A stretch of 64,000 nucleotides of DNA from Neolewinella litorea (GTDB lineage: Bacteria; Bacteroidota; Bacteroidia; Chitinophagales; Saprospiraceae). Location: positions 248,001 through 312,000 of the forward strand of contig NZ_SRSF01000004.1 in the NCBI RefSeq assembly GCF_004803465.1, in the 5' to 3' direction. The translations under genes and the position numbers were made by a program. The notes under the pieces are model-generated. The model saw only the letters and a list, made by a program, of their open reading frames with translations. It was not told the DNA's origin and searched no databases. Below, one piece after another: positions 10,249-21,760 of this stretch. The first letter of the stretch is position 1, and each line of letters begins with the position of its first letter.

Positions 10249-11172
10249 ATGATGACCGACCGCAGAAAATTCCTACGCCAATCCGCTAAATTGGGGGCGG
10301 CCACCCTCCTGCTCCCCGCCTGGGGTTGCGGTGCCAGTTCCGGAGACCGGGGCGAGAGTGTAGAAGCTCTCCAGGACGAGCAGCCCGCCGAAACCGCCGG
10401 GGGCAGCCTCGACGCCTTCGGGATCCAGCTCTACACCCTCCGCGACGTGCTGCCGCAGGACGTGAAGGGCACCCTGCGCAAGATTGCCGACTACGGCTAC
10501 CAGCAGATCGAGGGGTACGAAGGGAATATGGGTCTCTTCTGGGGTATGTCAAATACGGAATTTAAGGACTACCTCGACGAGCTGGGCCTCACCATGGTTT
10601 CCAGCCACTGCAACATCGACGAGAACTTCGAGCAGAAGGCCAAGCAAGCCGCGGAAATCGGCATGGACTACCTGATCTGCCCCTACATCGGTGCCCAGGA
10701 CGACCGCAACGGCTGGCAGGCCGTGGTCGACAAGTTCAACCAGCGCGGCCAAATCTGCGCCGATAATGGCATTCGGTTTGCCTACCACAACCACGGCTAC
10801 AGCTTCCAGGAAGTGGACGGCATCATGCCGCAGGACTTCATGATGGAAAACACCACCGACGAGGTCGACTACGAAATGGACATCTACTGGGTGGTGACCG
10901 GTGGCGCCGACCCCATCGACTACCTCAACAAATTTCCCGGTAAGTGGAAACTCTGCCACGTCAAGGACCGCGAACGCGGCGCCGACCCCGCCGAGAGCGA
11001 GGCCTCCGTGGACCTGGGTACCGGATCTATCGACTACCCCCGCATCCTTGCCGTAGCGGAAGAGCAGGGTATGGAATACTACATCGTAGAACAGGAGCGC
11101 TACCCCAACTCTACGCCGCTGAAAAGCGCCGAGGTGGACGCGCAGTACCTGCGTGAGCTGAAATTCTCGTAA
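10249..11172 (+). CDS. Tat-exported sugar phosphate isomerase/epimerase-like TIM barrel
   Basis: 307 residues. A twin-arginine signal (RRKFLRQSAKLGAATLLL) with a possible lipobox at PAWGC precedes an AP-endonuclease-2-type TIM barrel (xylose isomerase-like). Barrel signatures: FGIQLYTLRD, GYQQIEGYEG, FAYHNHGYSF, EMDIYWVVTGG, LCHVKDRERG and YYIVEQERYP. The Glu, His and Asp residues are those that commonly bind the metal in this fold. Substrate unknown. The first two codons are both ATG; either may start. A hairpin terminator follows at 11195-11236. Confidence 0.88.
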   Translation: MMTDRRKFLRQSAKLGAATLLLPAWGCGASSGDRGESVEALQDEQPAETAGGSLDAFGIQLYTLRDVLPQDVKGTLRKIADYGYQQIEGYEGNMGLFWGMSNTEFKDYLDELGLTMVSSHCNIDENFEQKAKQAAEIGMDYLICPYIGAQDDRNGWQAVVDKFNQRGQICADNGIRFAYHNHGYSFQEVDGIMPQDFMMENTTDEVDYEMDIYWVVTGGADPIDYLNKFPGKWKLCHVKDRERGADPAESEASVDLGTGSIDYPRILAVAEEQGMEYYIVEQERYPNSTPLKSAEVDAQYLRELKFS

Positions 11173-11194
11173 ACAGCCCCGCACCGTACCATCG

Positions 11195-11236
11195 CCCCCC
11201 GCAGTCCCCGGCCATCAGCCGGTGAATTGCGGGGGG
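11195..11236 (+). terminator. Terminator between convergent genes
   Basis: The outer stem CCCCCCGCA/TGCGGGGGG encloses an inner stem CCGGC/GCCGG. On the plus strand a T-rich tract (TGATTTATTTT) follows. It serves the gene ending at 11172. No T-run appears on the minus-strand side. Confidence 0.75.
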
Positions 11237-11250
11237 TGATTTATTTTGGG

Positions 11251-13431
11251 TCAGACCGCACCCGCCAGACTGCTGACGCGCACGCCGGTATAGAAGTAAA
11301 AACGGGCCCCCTCGCCTTCTTCACTTTCGACCCAGACCTCACCTTCGTGGAAGCGGATGATGCGCTGGACCAGAGCCAGGCCGATGCCGGTGCCGTCGAA
11401 GCCCTCACTGTTGGTGGAGCGGGTGAAGAGGTCGAATATGCGGTCCTGCTGGTCGGTGGGCACCCCGATTCCGTTATCGGCGATACAGAAAATGGGGAAG
11501 CCGCGGCGGTATTTACCGGTGAAACTTACCTCCACCCGTGGCGAATCCGCCCGCGCGCTGTACTTGAAAGCATTGGACAGCAGGTTGGTGAATACCACGA
11601 TCAGGTAGTTGTGGTCGCCGCAGATCGCCGGCAATGGCTTTTGGATGCGGCAGCGGGTGGCGAGGCGGTCGTCGGCGTGGGAGAGGTCGGCCAGAACGCG
11701 CTCCACGAGTTCAGTCACGCAGAGGCTGTTGAAGACCATCTTGTTGCGGTCGATGCGGTTGAGGGCGAGCAGGTCGTCGATGAAGGTGCGCATCCGCTGA
11801 GCGTTCTGCTGGATGAGCGACAGGAAGGAAGTGCCTTCCTCATCGAGGCGGTCGGCGTATTCGTCCTGCAGAATGTCGGCGTAGCTCGAGATGCCGCGCA
11901 GGGGCGCGCGCAGGTCGTGGCCGATGGTATAACTGAACAGCTCCAGGTCGTCGAGGGCTTCCCGCAACAGGGTGTTGTGCCTGCGGGTGAGGGAGTAGCG
12001 CTGGAGGACGACCTTTTGCAGGAAATTCTGCAGCGTCCGGGCGGCAACAATCTCCTCCTCTACCCAGGGTAGCGACCACCGGTGCGAAGTCACGGCGCGC
12101 ACACTGTACTTTCTGCCCTCGGGATCTCCCTCGACGGCGGTGCTGCCGTAGGTCAATTTCCGTACCGACTCAGGTTTGAACCAGATGATCCATTGGTTGA
12201 CCGCGGGGTCAAGTGGCAGGAACAATACGCCGGCGGCTACCTTGACATAGCCGTCTGCGGCGGGGAAATGTGCGGCCAACTGGTCGGTGTGCCACTGCTT
12301 GTCGTCGCCGATCACCTCCTTGACCCAACCGACGATCTCGGCGATTTGATCCTTATCCGGGGTGTTGCCAGCGGTGCTCAGGTCGTCGTCGGAGCAAATG
12401 GCCGCACCGTGCGTGTCGGGCAATAGATCCAGGATGGTGGTCCGGCCCGCCATAAGCCCGTTGGAAAGGTTCTCGGCTTTAATGATTTCCTTTTGAAGAC
12501 GGTCGCGGACCTCGTTTGCCTTCTGCTCGCTACGCAGGTGATTGTGGTATAGGTGGTAGGCGATCTTCTGCTGCACCAGTCGGCCGACGACGCGCAGGAA
12601 GGATTGCATCTGGAAGTCGAGGTAGAGTGGTTCAATGCTGTGCATGAAGCAGGAGCCCCAGAGCTTGCCGTCGATCAGGATGGAAAGGCAGCCCATGGTA
12701 CTGAGGCCGGTATCGCGCAGGAAACGCAGACTGTTCACAAAGGGCTCCCGGGCGGCCAGTTTGAGGTGCAGGATTTCGTGGGCTGCCGGGTTCACTTCCC
12801 CCACCATGGGATGAAGGGGTTCCTTCTCGGCGGTGAAGTTCAGCACGGTCTCCGAGAGCTGGCGCACACGAGTATCTTCGGGGATATCCGCGGCAACGAA
12901 GCGCATGTTCAGCATGGATTCCAGTTCATCGACCCTGGACTCGTGGGTGACGATGCTGTTCAGGAGGTTGTCAAAGTGCAGAACGATAGCCCGGTCGTAT
13001 CCGAAGTGCTGGGTCAGTCCGTTGCAGAGGCGTTGCAGCAGTCCGGAGGTGGTCGTCTCCGCTTCCAGTTCACGGGTAAACCCGTCAAGCCGGGCCGCGT
13101 AATCGCCCACGTGCGACCATTTCCGGCGCGGTTCGATCTCGAGGACGATCTCTTCCGCCAGCGGGTAAACGACTGCTTGGTAATCTCCCGCGGGCCAGCC
13201 GGACGGGGCACTCAGGTATACCGCTGTTTGTTGGTCGTCTGCGGGTACGGCCACAATCTGTTCCACGACATAGACGGGCAAGAGATCTTCCAGGCGCAGT
13301 TGCAACAGTTGTCGTGGTTTACGGCCGCACCGCTGTTCCGACTGGGCACTGGCAGCCACGATGGCGTGGGTAGATCGGTTTACGACCAACACAAGGGCAT
13401 AGGACTGAACCAACGGGGGAGGGTGCTGCAA
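11251..13431 (-). CDS. Phytochrome-fold histidine kinase, apparently without bilin-binding residues
   Basis: 726 residues: PAS_2 (about 1-115), phytochrome GAF (about 125-300), PHY (about 310-480), then HisKA with His505 in GHDLRAPLRG and an HATPase (NLLSNAFKYS, DNGIGVP, GTGIGLALVQ). The GAF keeps the DIP motif (AADIPEDTR). The His expected in the P-x-H-LxYLxNMG motif is a Ser (about residue 234, in FVNSLRFLRDTG), and the PHY tongue PRxSF is not seen (YSVRAV). The first available start is the TTG at 13431, which leaves no N-terminal chromophore Cys. An in-frame Cys codon lies at 13447-13449, but no start precedes it before the stop at 13453-13455. The gene lies 38 bases after uvrA on the same strand, so it is probably co-transcribed. 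A frameshift near the N-terminus is possible. Confidence 0.85.
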   Translation of the reverse strand: MQHPPPLVQSYALVLVVNRSTHAIVAASAQSEQRCGRKPRQLLQLRLEDLLPVYVVEQIVAVPADDQQTAVYLSAPSGWPAGDYQAVVYPLAEEIVLEIEPRRKWSHVGDYAARLDGFTRELEAETTTSGLLQRLCNGLTQHFGYDRAIVLHFDNLLNSIVTHESRVDELESMLNMRFVAADIPEDTRVRQLSETVLNFTAEKEPLHPMVGEVNPAAHEILHLKLAAREPFVNSLRFLRDTGLSTMGCLSILIDGKLWGSCFMHSIEPLYLDFQMQSFLRVVGRLVQQKIAYHLYHNHLRSEQKANEVRDRLQKEIIKAENLSNGLMAGRTTILDLLPDTHGAAICSDDDLSTAGNTPDKDQIAEIVGWVKEVIGDDKQWHTDQLAAHFPAADGYVKVAAGVLFLPLDPAVNQWIIWFKPESVRKLTYGSTAVEGDPEGRKYSVRAVTSHRWSLPWVEEEIVAARTLQNFLQKVVLQRYSLTRRHNTLLREALDDLELFSYTIGHDLRAPLRGISSYADILQDEYADRLDEEGTSFLSLIQQNAQRMRTFIDDLLALNRIDRNKMVFNSLCVTELVERVLADLSHADDRLATRCRIQKPLPAICGDHNYLIVVFTNLLSNAFKYSARADSPRVEVSFTGKYRRGFPIFCIADNGIGVPTDQQDRIFDLFTRSTNSEGFDGTGIGLALVQRIIRFHEGEVWVESEEGEGARFYFYTGVRVSSLAGAV

Positions 13432-13469
13432 GGAGGCGTATTTCGCACAAACTTACTACCAATACCCGC

Positions 13470-16370
<2,901 letters not shown>

Positions 16371-16439
16371 AGTTCTATCAACCCGTGAGCGAGGGATGAG
16401 GTTTTGTCGGCCCCCGGGCGCGGGCTGGTCCGCCCGAAA

Positions 16440-16506
16440 GTGGTCCGACCACTGAGCAGCGGACCACCTGCCCCCCCCCACCGTCCAACGGTTGGTCGGT
16501 TGGACG
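16440..16506. other. Two hairpins between the cold-shock-like gene and uvrA
   Basis: Stem one is GTGGTCCG/CGGACCAC (16440-16467). Stem two is CGTCCAAC/GTTGGACG (16482-16506), abutting the stop of the gene at 16507. There is no T-run on the minus strand, so these may be regulatory or mRNA-processing structures in the uvrA leader rather than terminators. Confidence 0.45.
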
Positions 16507-16722
16507 CTACCCCAGCCCCCCCGGTTCGATGGCGTCGGCGTAATAGCCCTGGGGCCCGTCGCGCAGCACGAAGCGTACCAGATCACCCTTGCGCACGACC
16601 GGCACCAGGAGGTTGCGGCGGCGGAAGTAGAATTCCTCGCGGGTGCCCTGCAGCCGCAGGTAGCCGAAACCGCGGTCGGGCAGGTAAAAGACGATCGTGC
16701 CGAGGGAGAGGTCGGGATCCAT
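16507..16722 (-). CDS. Small cold-shock-domain-like protein
   Basis: 71 residues covering one OB-fold cold shock domain. LGTIVFYLPDRGFGYLRLQG is the RNP1 region and EEFYFRRRNLL the RNP2 region; KGDLVRFVLRDGPQGYYADA is the usual second half. Both RNP motifs are divergent: RNP1 normally reads KGFGFI and RNP2 VFVHF. Nucleic-acid binding is therefore plausible but altered. It lies upstream of uvrA on the same strand with 136 bases between. Confidence 0.75.
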   Translation of the reverse strand: MDPDLSLGTIVFYLPDRGFGYLRLQGTREEFYFRRRNLLVPVVRKGDLVRFVLRDGPQGYYADAIEPGGLG

Positions 16723-16827
16723 GCTACCTAGTTAGGCATTTTTCGGGAAGCGGGGTATGCCCGGATTGGTTAAACCACCGACCAAGCTTTCAGGGGGCGG
16801 TATGGCACCCGCGGCCGCGCCCGGACT

Positions 16828-16835
16828 TACCTTTA
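16828..16835 (+). promoter_or_regulatory. Possible -7 box of porZ
   Basis: TACCTTTA, one mismatch to TAnnTTTG, ends four bases before the ATG at 16840. If it is the promoter, the porZ mRNA would be leaderless. Confidence 0.4.
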
Positions 16836-16839
16836 CCGC

Positions 16840-19209
16840 ATGCTGAAACAGCTTCTTCTCGGAATGTTGCTGCTACTGACCGCCGCCGCCCTGCGCTCCC
16901 AGGTCGACAGTATCGGGCAGTGGCACAGCCTGCAGTCATTCGCATCCGGGGCCTACGTGACCCAGAGCGCGGAATCCATCATCTACACCACCGGTAACGT
17001 GGTGTTCTTCCTGGACAAAGAGGACCTCAGCATACGGCCCCTCACCCGCACCGACGGACTGGCCGGCGGGCAGATCGACCTGATCAAGTACCACCCGCCC
17101 ACGGAAACGCTGATCATCGTGTACGAGAACAGTACCATCGACCTTTACCGCCGGGGGCAGTTCTCCACCCTGCGGCAGATCGACAACTTCAACTTCAGCG
17201 GCGACAAGCGCATCTACGACGTCACCTTCGGGGAGAACAACACCATTTACCTCGCGGCGGGCTACGGCCTGAGCTCGCTTTCCCTGGACGAGCAGATCTT
17301 CAACTTCACCACCTTCACCGGCGTGCGGGTCAACAGCGTCGTAGCGTATGGTGGCCACCTCTACGCCGCCACCGACGAAGGGCTCTACCGCGCCCCGCTG
17401 CAGGGCGTCAACCTTAACGACTTCAACCGCTGGGACCTACTGGGCTTCGCCGACGGACTGCCGGGCGACTACACCTCCGCCACCCTGACCACCTGGCAAG
17501 GTGCCCTGTACTTCGCGGTGGACGACGACGTCTACCGCCTGCAGGATGGTACTATTCAGCCCTACTACGACGCCCCCGAGGCGGACAACCGCCTGGAATA
17601 CCTCAACGGACAGGCTACCCTGCTGCTGGCCGGCTACCGCTGTACGACGGGCAACTGCGCCGACCGCCTCGTCCTGGACCTCGGAGCAAGCCCCGGAACG
17701 GCCCGCCCCCTGCCCGACTGCGCCTACCGCACCAACTACGCCATCGAGGACGAGCGCGGCCGCATCTGGTTCGGCGATGACGCCGAGGACATCCGCTACC
17801 TCACCGGCCCGGCGGGCGACTGCCGCCGACTGGCGTACCCCGGCCCCCCCAAAGACCGGGTATACCGAATGACCCACGACGGCACCTCCCTGTGGGTGGC
17901 CCCCGGCCAGCTCGATGAGAATACGACACCGGCCTTCGACGCTGACGGAGTCTGGCGGTATACCGACGGCAGCTGGACCACCTTCACGCCCTTCAACACC
18001 CCGGCCCTGCGCGGTCGCAACGGGGCAGCGGGTGGCGACGACGACTTCCTGACCATCATCGACGTGGATTACGACCCCTTGAACCGGGTCCACTACTTCA
18101 GCTCCTTCTTCGAAGGGGTGGTGGGCCGCGACGCGGAGGGGGAATTTACCCTCTACGACGAGACGAACAGCAGTCTGGAGCTGGCCCCGGATGCCGGGCC
18201 CGGCCGTATCAGGGCGGCGGGGGCGGCAACCGACCAGCAGGGCTACACCTACTTTGCCGTGAGCCGGGCCGAAGCCAATGGGATCGTGAGCGTGCGCAGT
18301 CCGGACGGACAGTGGGCGGCCCTGGGCCAGTCCTGCAACCTCAACATCGCCATTGACATCGCGGTGGACGACTTCGGCTACGTCTGGGTGGTCCACCGGG
18401 GCGGCTCCAACGGGGGGCTCACGGTGATCGACCCCATGGGCACGCCGATGGACCCGAGCGACGACCGTTGCCGGACCATCTTGGCCAGCAGCCAGAATCA
18501 GTTGCCGACCAACCAGACCCGCAGCATCGCCGTAGACCTGGAGGGAAACGTATGGGTGGGTACCGCGGAAGGCATCGTGATCTTTACCTGTCCGGGCACG
18601 GTCTTCGATACCGAACTGTGTACCGGATACCGCCCCCTGGTGTCGGCCGACGATGGATTCGGGGGGTACCTGCTGGAGACGGAGGAGATTCGCACCATTG
18701 CCGTCGACGGGGGCAACCGGAAGTGGATCGGCACCAACGGCGGGGCCTTCCTGCTGTCGGAGGCCGGAGACGAGCAGCTGCTCAAATTCGACCGCGGCAA
18801 CAGCCCCCTGCTGGACGACGTGGTCAAGAGCATTGCCATCGACCCGGTGTCGGGCACGGTTTTCTTCGGCACCGAACTGGGCATCATCAGTTACCGCGGC
18901 ACGGCTACCGCGGCGGCGGAGATTTTCGTCGGTGAACTGGAGGTCTTTCCCAATCCGGTAGAGCCCGGTTACGATGGCCCCATCGCCATCCGTGGGCTGG
19001 CCCGCAACGCCCGCGTGAAGATCACCGACCTGAGCGGCAAGCTCGTCGAGGAAGGCCTGGCGACGGGGGGACAATTCACGTGGCAGGGCACCGATTACAA
19101 CGGGCGGCGCGTGACGACGGGCGTCTATCTGGTATTTGCCTCAAGCAACCGTCGCTTCGCCGTGGAGAACCCCGGAAGCGCGGTGGCCAAGATCGTTTTT
19201 ATCCGGTAG
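16840..19209 (+). CDS. porZ: T9SS surface protein PorZ
   Basis: 789 residues. A signal peptide (LLLGMLLLLTAAALRSQ) is followed by two beta-propeller blocks with two-component-regulator-propeller repeats: YTTGNVVFFLDKEDLSIRPL, LIKYHPPTETLIIVYENSTI, VWVGTAEGIVIF, KWIGTNGGAFLL and VFFGTELGIISY. A C-terminal T9SS sorting domain begins LEVFPNPVEPGYDG and ends in VAKIVFIR. This order and the NGLAGGQIDLIKYHP-like N-terminus match PorZ. In Porphyromonas PorZ is part of the cell-surface attachment complex with PorU, PorV and PorQ, and presents anionic LPS to cargo. A generic propeller protein is the alternative, but length and domain order fit PorZ well. Confidence 0.82.
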   Translation: MLKQLLLGMLLLLTAAALRSQVDSIGQWHSLQSFASGAYVTQSAESIIYTTGNVVFFLDKEDLSIRPLTRTDGLAGGQIDLIKYHPPTETLIIVYENSTIDLYRRGQFSTLRQIDNFNFSGDKRIYDVTFGENNTIYLAAGYGLSSLSLDEQIFNFTTFTGVRVNSVVAYGGHLYAATDEGLYRAPLQGVNLNDFNRWDLLGFADGLPGDYTSATLTTWQGALYFAVDDDVYRLQDGTIQPYYDAPEADNRLEYLNGQATLLLAGYRCTTGNCADRLVLDLGASPGTARPLPDCAYRTNYAIEDERGRIWFGDDAEDIRYLTGPAGDCRRLAYPGPPKDRVYRMTHDGTSLWVAPGQLDENTTPAFDADGVWRYTDGSWTTFTPFNTPALRGRNGAAGGDDDFLTIIDVDYDPLNRVHYFSSFFEGVVGRDAEGEFTLYDETNSSLELAPDAGPGRIRAAGAATDQQGYTYFAVSRAEANGIVSVRSPDGQWAALGQSCNLNIAIDIAVDDFGYVWVVHRGGSNGGLTVIDPMGTPMDPSDDRCRTILASSQNQLPTNQTRSIAVDLEGNVWVGTAEGIVIFTCPGTVFDTELCTGYRPLVSADDGFGGYLLETEEIRTIAVDGGNRKWIGTNGGAFLLSEAGDEQLLKFDRGNSPLLDDVVKSIAIDPVSGTVFFGTELGIISYRGTATAAAEIFVGELEVFPNPVEPGYDGPIAIRGLARNARVKITDLSGKLVEEGLATGGQFTWQGTDYNGRRVTTGVYLVFASSNRRFAVENPGSAVAKIVFIR

Positions 19210-19220
19210 CGGCTTCTCCC

Positions 19221-19228
19221 TATCTTCG
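19221..19228 (+). promoter_or_regulatory. Possible -7 box before the GTG start at 19234
   Basis: TATCTTCG (one mismatch to TAnnTTTG) ends five bases before the GTG start and directly follows the porZ stop. Confidence 0.3.
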
Positions 19229-19233
19229 TCGCC

Positions 19234-19728
19234 GTGATCCCCGACTACGACTTCCACTCCGATACCCCGAATACGGGGAACCTGCGTTTGCTCCACTGGC
19301 TATTCTACGCGGGGGCCCTGCTCCTGCTGTTGGCCGCGGTGTACGAGTTCTACCTCTACTCCACCCACTGGGCGGTGGGCGACGAGCGGGACCACCTCTG
19401 GCAACTCGTACTGGGTTTCATTTACCTGCTGGTGGGTGGCCTGGTGGCCTGGTTCACCTACCAGCGCACCGCGGGCAACGCCGAATCTCCGCCCGAACGC
19501 TTCGTCACCATTCGGGGCGGCACCATGACCTACCAGCTAGATCAACTGAACGGCAAGCAACAATTGGACCTGAAGCAACTGTCCGGGGCCACGCGGCCAT
19601 CGGTACGGGAAATGATTCTGGAGATGAAGGACGGACGGAAAGTGACCCTGCCCGTCTACCTGATCGACAACGACGAGAAGCAGGCCGAGTTGGAGAACTT
19701 ACTTATGAACGCGGCGCGGCAGCGGTAG
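19234..19728 (+). CDS. Two-TM membrane protein of unknown function
   Basis: 164 residues. Two adjacent hydrophobic helices lie at about residues 20-40 (LLHWLFYAGALLLLLAAVYE) and 54-75 (LVLGFIYLLVGGLVAWFTYQ). A charged soluble C-terminal domain follows (FVTIRGGTMTYQLDQ, VREMILEMKDGRKVTLPVYL) that resembles a small PH-like beta domain, but I do not recognise a family. The start is GTG; no ATG is available before the first helix. It begins 24 bases after porZ. Its stop directly abuts the convergent rlmN stop. Confidence 0.7.
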   Translation: MIPDYDFHSDTPNTGNLRLLHWLFYAGALLLLLAAVYEFYLYSTHWAVGDERDHLWQLVLGFIYLLVGGLVAWFTYQRTAGNAESPPERFVTIRGGTMTYQLDQLNGKQQLDLKQLSGATRPSVREMILEMKDGRKVTLPVYLIDNDEKQAELENLLMNAARQR

Positions 19729-20784
19729 TTACCCCTTGTTGGCCAGCTGCCCGCAGGCGGCGTCGATGTCCTTGCCGCGGCTGCGGCGCACGGTGACCAT
19801 GATGCCCCGGTCGCGCAGGTAGGTGGCAAAGTCGTCGATACGGTGTTCGCTCGACTTGCGGAAGGGGGCGTTGTCGATGGGGTTGTACTCGATGATATTG
19901 ACCATGGAGGGTACGCGCCGGCAGATGCGGTAGAGGTTCTCCGCGTCGTCGAGCCCGTCGTTAAAGTCCTGGAAAGTGATGTACTCGAACCCGATGCGCT
20001 TCTTCGTCTTGGCGTAGAAGTACTCGAGGCTCTCGATTATGGTTTCGAGGTTGTTGGATTCATTGATGGGCATGATCTCATTACGCTTCGCGTCGTCGGC
20101 GGCGTGGAGGCTGAGGGCCAGGTTGACCTTGGTGTCCTCGTCGGCCAGTTTGCGGATCATCTTGGCGATACCGGCGGTGGACACCGTCAGGCGGCGGGGT
20201 GCCATATTCAGTCCGGTGTGGCTGGTGATGCGGTCGATGCTGCCGATCACTTCGCGGAAGGCCAGCAGGGGTTCACCCATGCCCATGTACACGATGTTGG
20301 TCAGGGGCTTGCCGTAGGTTTCCAGGCATTGCTCGTTGACGAGGTACACCTGGTCGTAAATTTCGGCGGCGGTGAGGTTGCGCAGCCGCTTCATGCGGCC
20401 GGTGGCGCAGAAACTGCAGGTGAGGCTGCAGCCCACCTGGCTGGAGACGCAGACCGTATAGCGGTCGTCGGCCACTACGGGGATGAGCACCGATTCGATC
20501 AGGTGGCCGTCGTGCAGGCGAAAGCGGCTCTTCAGCGTGCCGTCGGAGCTGCGCTGGAGCTGGTCGAGGGTGATGACGGGCAGGTCGTATTTCTCCTTTA
20601 ACTTGTCTCGTAAGGGCAGCGACAAATTGGTCATCTCGTCGAAGCTGCGGGCGCCCTTTTGCCAGAGCCATTCGTACACTTGCTTGGCGCGGAACTTCTT
20701 TTCGCCGGCCAGGATGAGGTCGGAGGTAAGTTCTTCCAGGCTAAGGGAGCGAATATCGGGGCGGGTAGCGGTCAGTGTGGCCAT
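19729..20784 (-). CDS. rlmN: Dual-specificity 23S rRNA/tRNA adenine-C2 methyltransferase RlmN
   Basis: 351 residues, normal length. A radical SAM enzyme that methylates C2 of adenine in 23S rRNA and some tRNAs. The iron-sulphur motif CxxxCxxC is in VGCSLTCSFCATGRMKRLR. Family motifs include NIVYMGMGEPLLAF, VSTAGIAKMIRKLA and LALSLHAADDAKRNEIMPIN. The methyl-carrying Cys is in DAACGQL near the C-terminus. The start is the ATG at 20784 (MATLTATRPDIRSL). The stop directly abuts the stop of the convergent gene at 19728. Confidence 0.97.
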   Translation of the reverse strand: MATLTATRPDIRSLSLEELTSDLILAGEKKFRAKQVYEWLWQKGARSFDEMTNLSLPLRDKLKEKYDLPVITLDQLQRSSDGTLKSRFRLHDGHLIESVLIPVVADDRYTVCVSSQVGCSLTCSFCATGRMKRLRNLTAAEIYDQVYLVNEQCLETYGKPLTNIVYMGMGEPLLAFREVIGSIDRITSHTGLNMAPRRLTVSTAGIAKMIRKLADEDTKVNLALSLHAADDAKRNEIMPINESNNLETIIESLEYFYAKTKKRIGFEYITFQDFNDGLDDAENLYRICRRVPSMVNIIEYNPIDNAPFRKSSEHRIDDFATYLRDRGIMVTVRRSRGKDIDAACGQLANKG

Positions 20785-20893
20785 GGGAGAGCAACGCCTG
20801 ACCCGCAACGGTGGTTGACCTTCCAACCTCGCAGGCTCTCATACGTTAGTAATCCTCCGGCCACCGGCCTTTTTTGCGTGCAGTTGACGAGCT

Positions 20894-21760
20894 ATGAACC
20901 TACCACCTAACTACCTGGACCTTTACGAGCAGGCCCTCCGCTACGACCGGGTGGGGGACCCCTACACTGCCGTGAAGCTGCTCAAGAAGGTGACCCGGCT
21001 CGTACCCGATTACGCCGGAGCTTACCGCAGTCTCGGCCGCATCTACTCCCGCCGCGCCGAGTGGAAGCCCGCCTTCCACTACTGGAGTAAGACCGTGGCC
21101 CTCGACGCCGACGACCGCGAGGCGTGGTGGCAGCTCGGACTGGCGGCGGTGCCCCTCAAGCGAATGCGCACCGCGCAGACGGTCTGGGCAAAATTTGGGT
21201 TCGGCCACCTTAACCTGGGTCAGCCCCTCGGCCTGCAACTCAAGCACCAGGATGGCTACGAGATCCTCTGGATGCAACCCCTCGACGCGGCCCGCGGCCG
21301 GGTGGTCAGCATTCCCCACCCCGGCAGCGGCATGCGGTACCGCGACCTGATCCTCTACGATCGCCGCGGCCAAAAGGGGTACAATGTGGTGGCCCGCCGG
21401 CGGGTGCCCATCTTCGAGGGCGTGTGCCAACTGAAGCGGTCGCCCTACCAGACCTTCAGCTGCCTGCTCCACACCAGCGACGCCGGCCAAATCGAGCAAC
21501 TGGAGCAACTCTGCTACGACGCCGGACTGGGTTTTGAAGTCTGGAGCAACGCCACCCGGGCCGTACAACGCACCCGCGCCAACGCCAGCGACGACGAGCG
21601 CCGCGCCTTCCCCGAATACTACAGCGACCTGTTGCCGCGTCCGGAGAACGGAACGGCCCTGGTGGCCATGGCGGCCATACACCCCGCGGAGGTGGAACGC
21701 ACCCTCAACGACTGGCAGATCATCTCGCTACAGCAATTCTCGGACCTGCGCGCGTACTGA
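20894..21760 (+). CDS. TPR-containing protein of unknown function
   Basis: 288 residues. The N-terminal third holds two to three TPR units (YEQALRYDRVGDPYTAVKLL, GAYRSLGRIYSRRAEWKPAF, AWWQLGLAAVPLKRMRTAQT). The rest is a non-TPR domain of about 180 residues (ILWMQPLDAARGRVVSIPHP, CLLHTSDAGQIEQLEQLCYD) that I do not recognise. No signal peptide, so cytoplasmic. The last 41 bases overlap the 3' end of the convergent MerR gene. Confidence 0.75.
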   Translation: MNLPPNYLDLYEQALRYDRVGDPYTAVKLLKKVTRLVPDYAGAYRSLGRIYSRRAEWKPAFHYWSKTVALDADDREAWWQLGLAAVPLKRMRTAQTVWAKFGFGHLNLGQPLGLQLKHQDGYEILWMQPLDAARGRVVSIPHPGSGMRYRDLILYDRRGQKGYNVVARRRVPIFEGVCQLKRSPYQTFSCLLHTSDAGQIEQLEQLCYDAGLGFEVWSNATRAVQRTRANASDDERRAFPEYYSDLLPRPENGTALVAMAAIHPAEVERTLNDWQIISLQQFSDLRAY

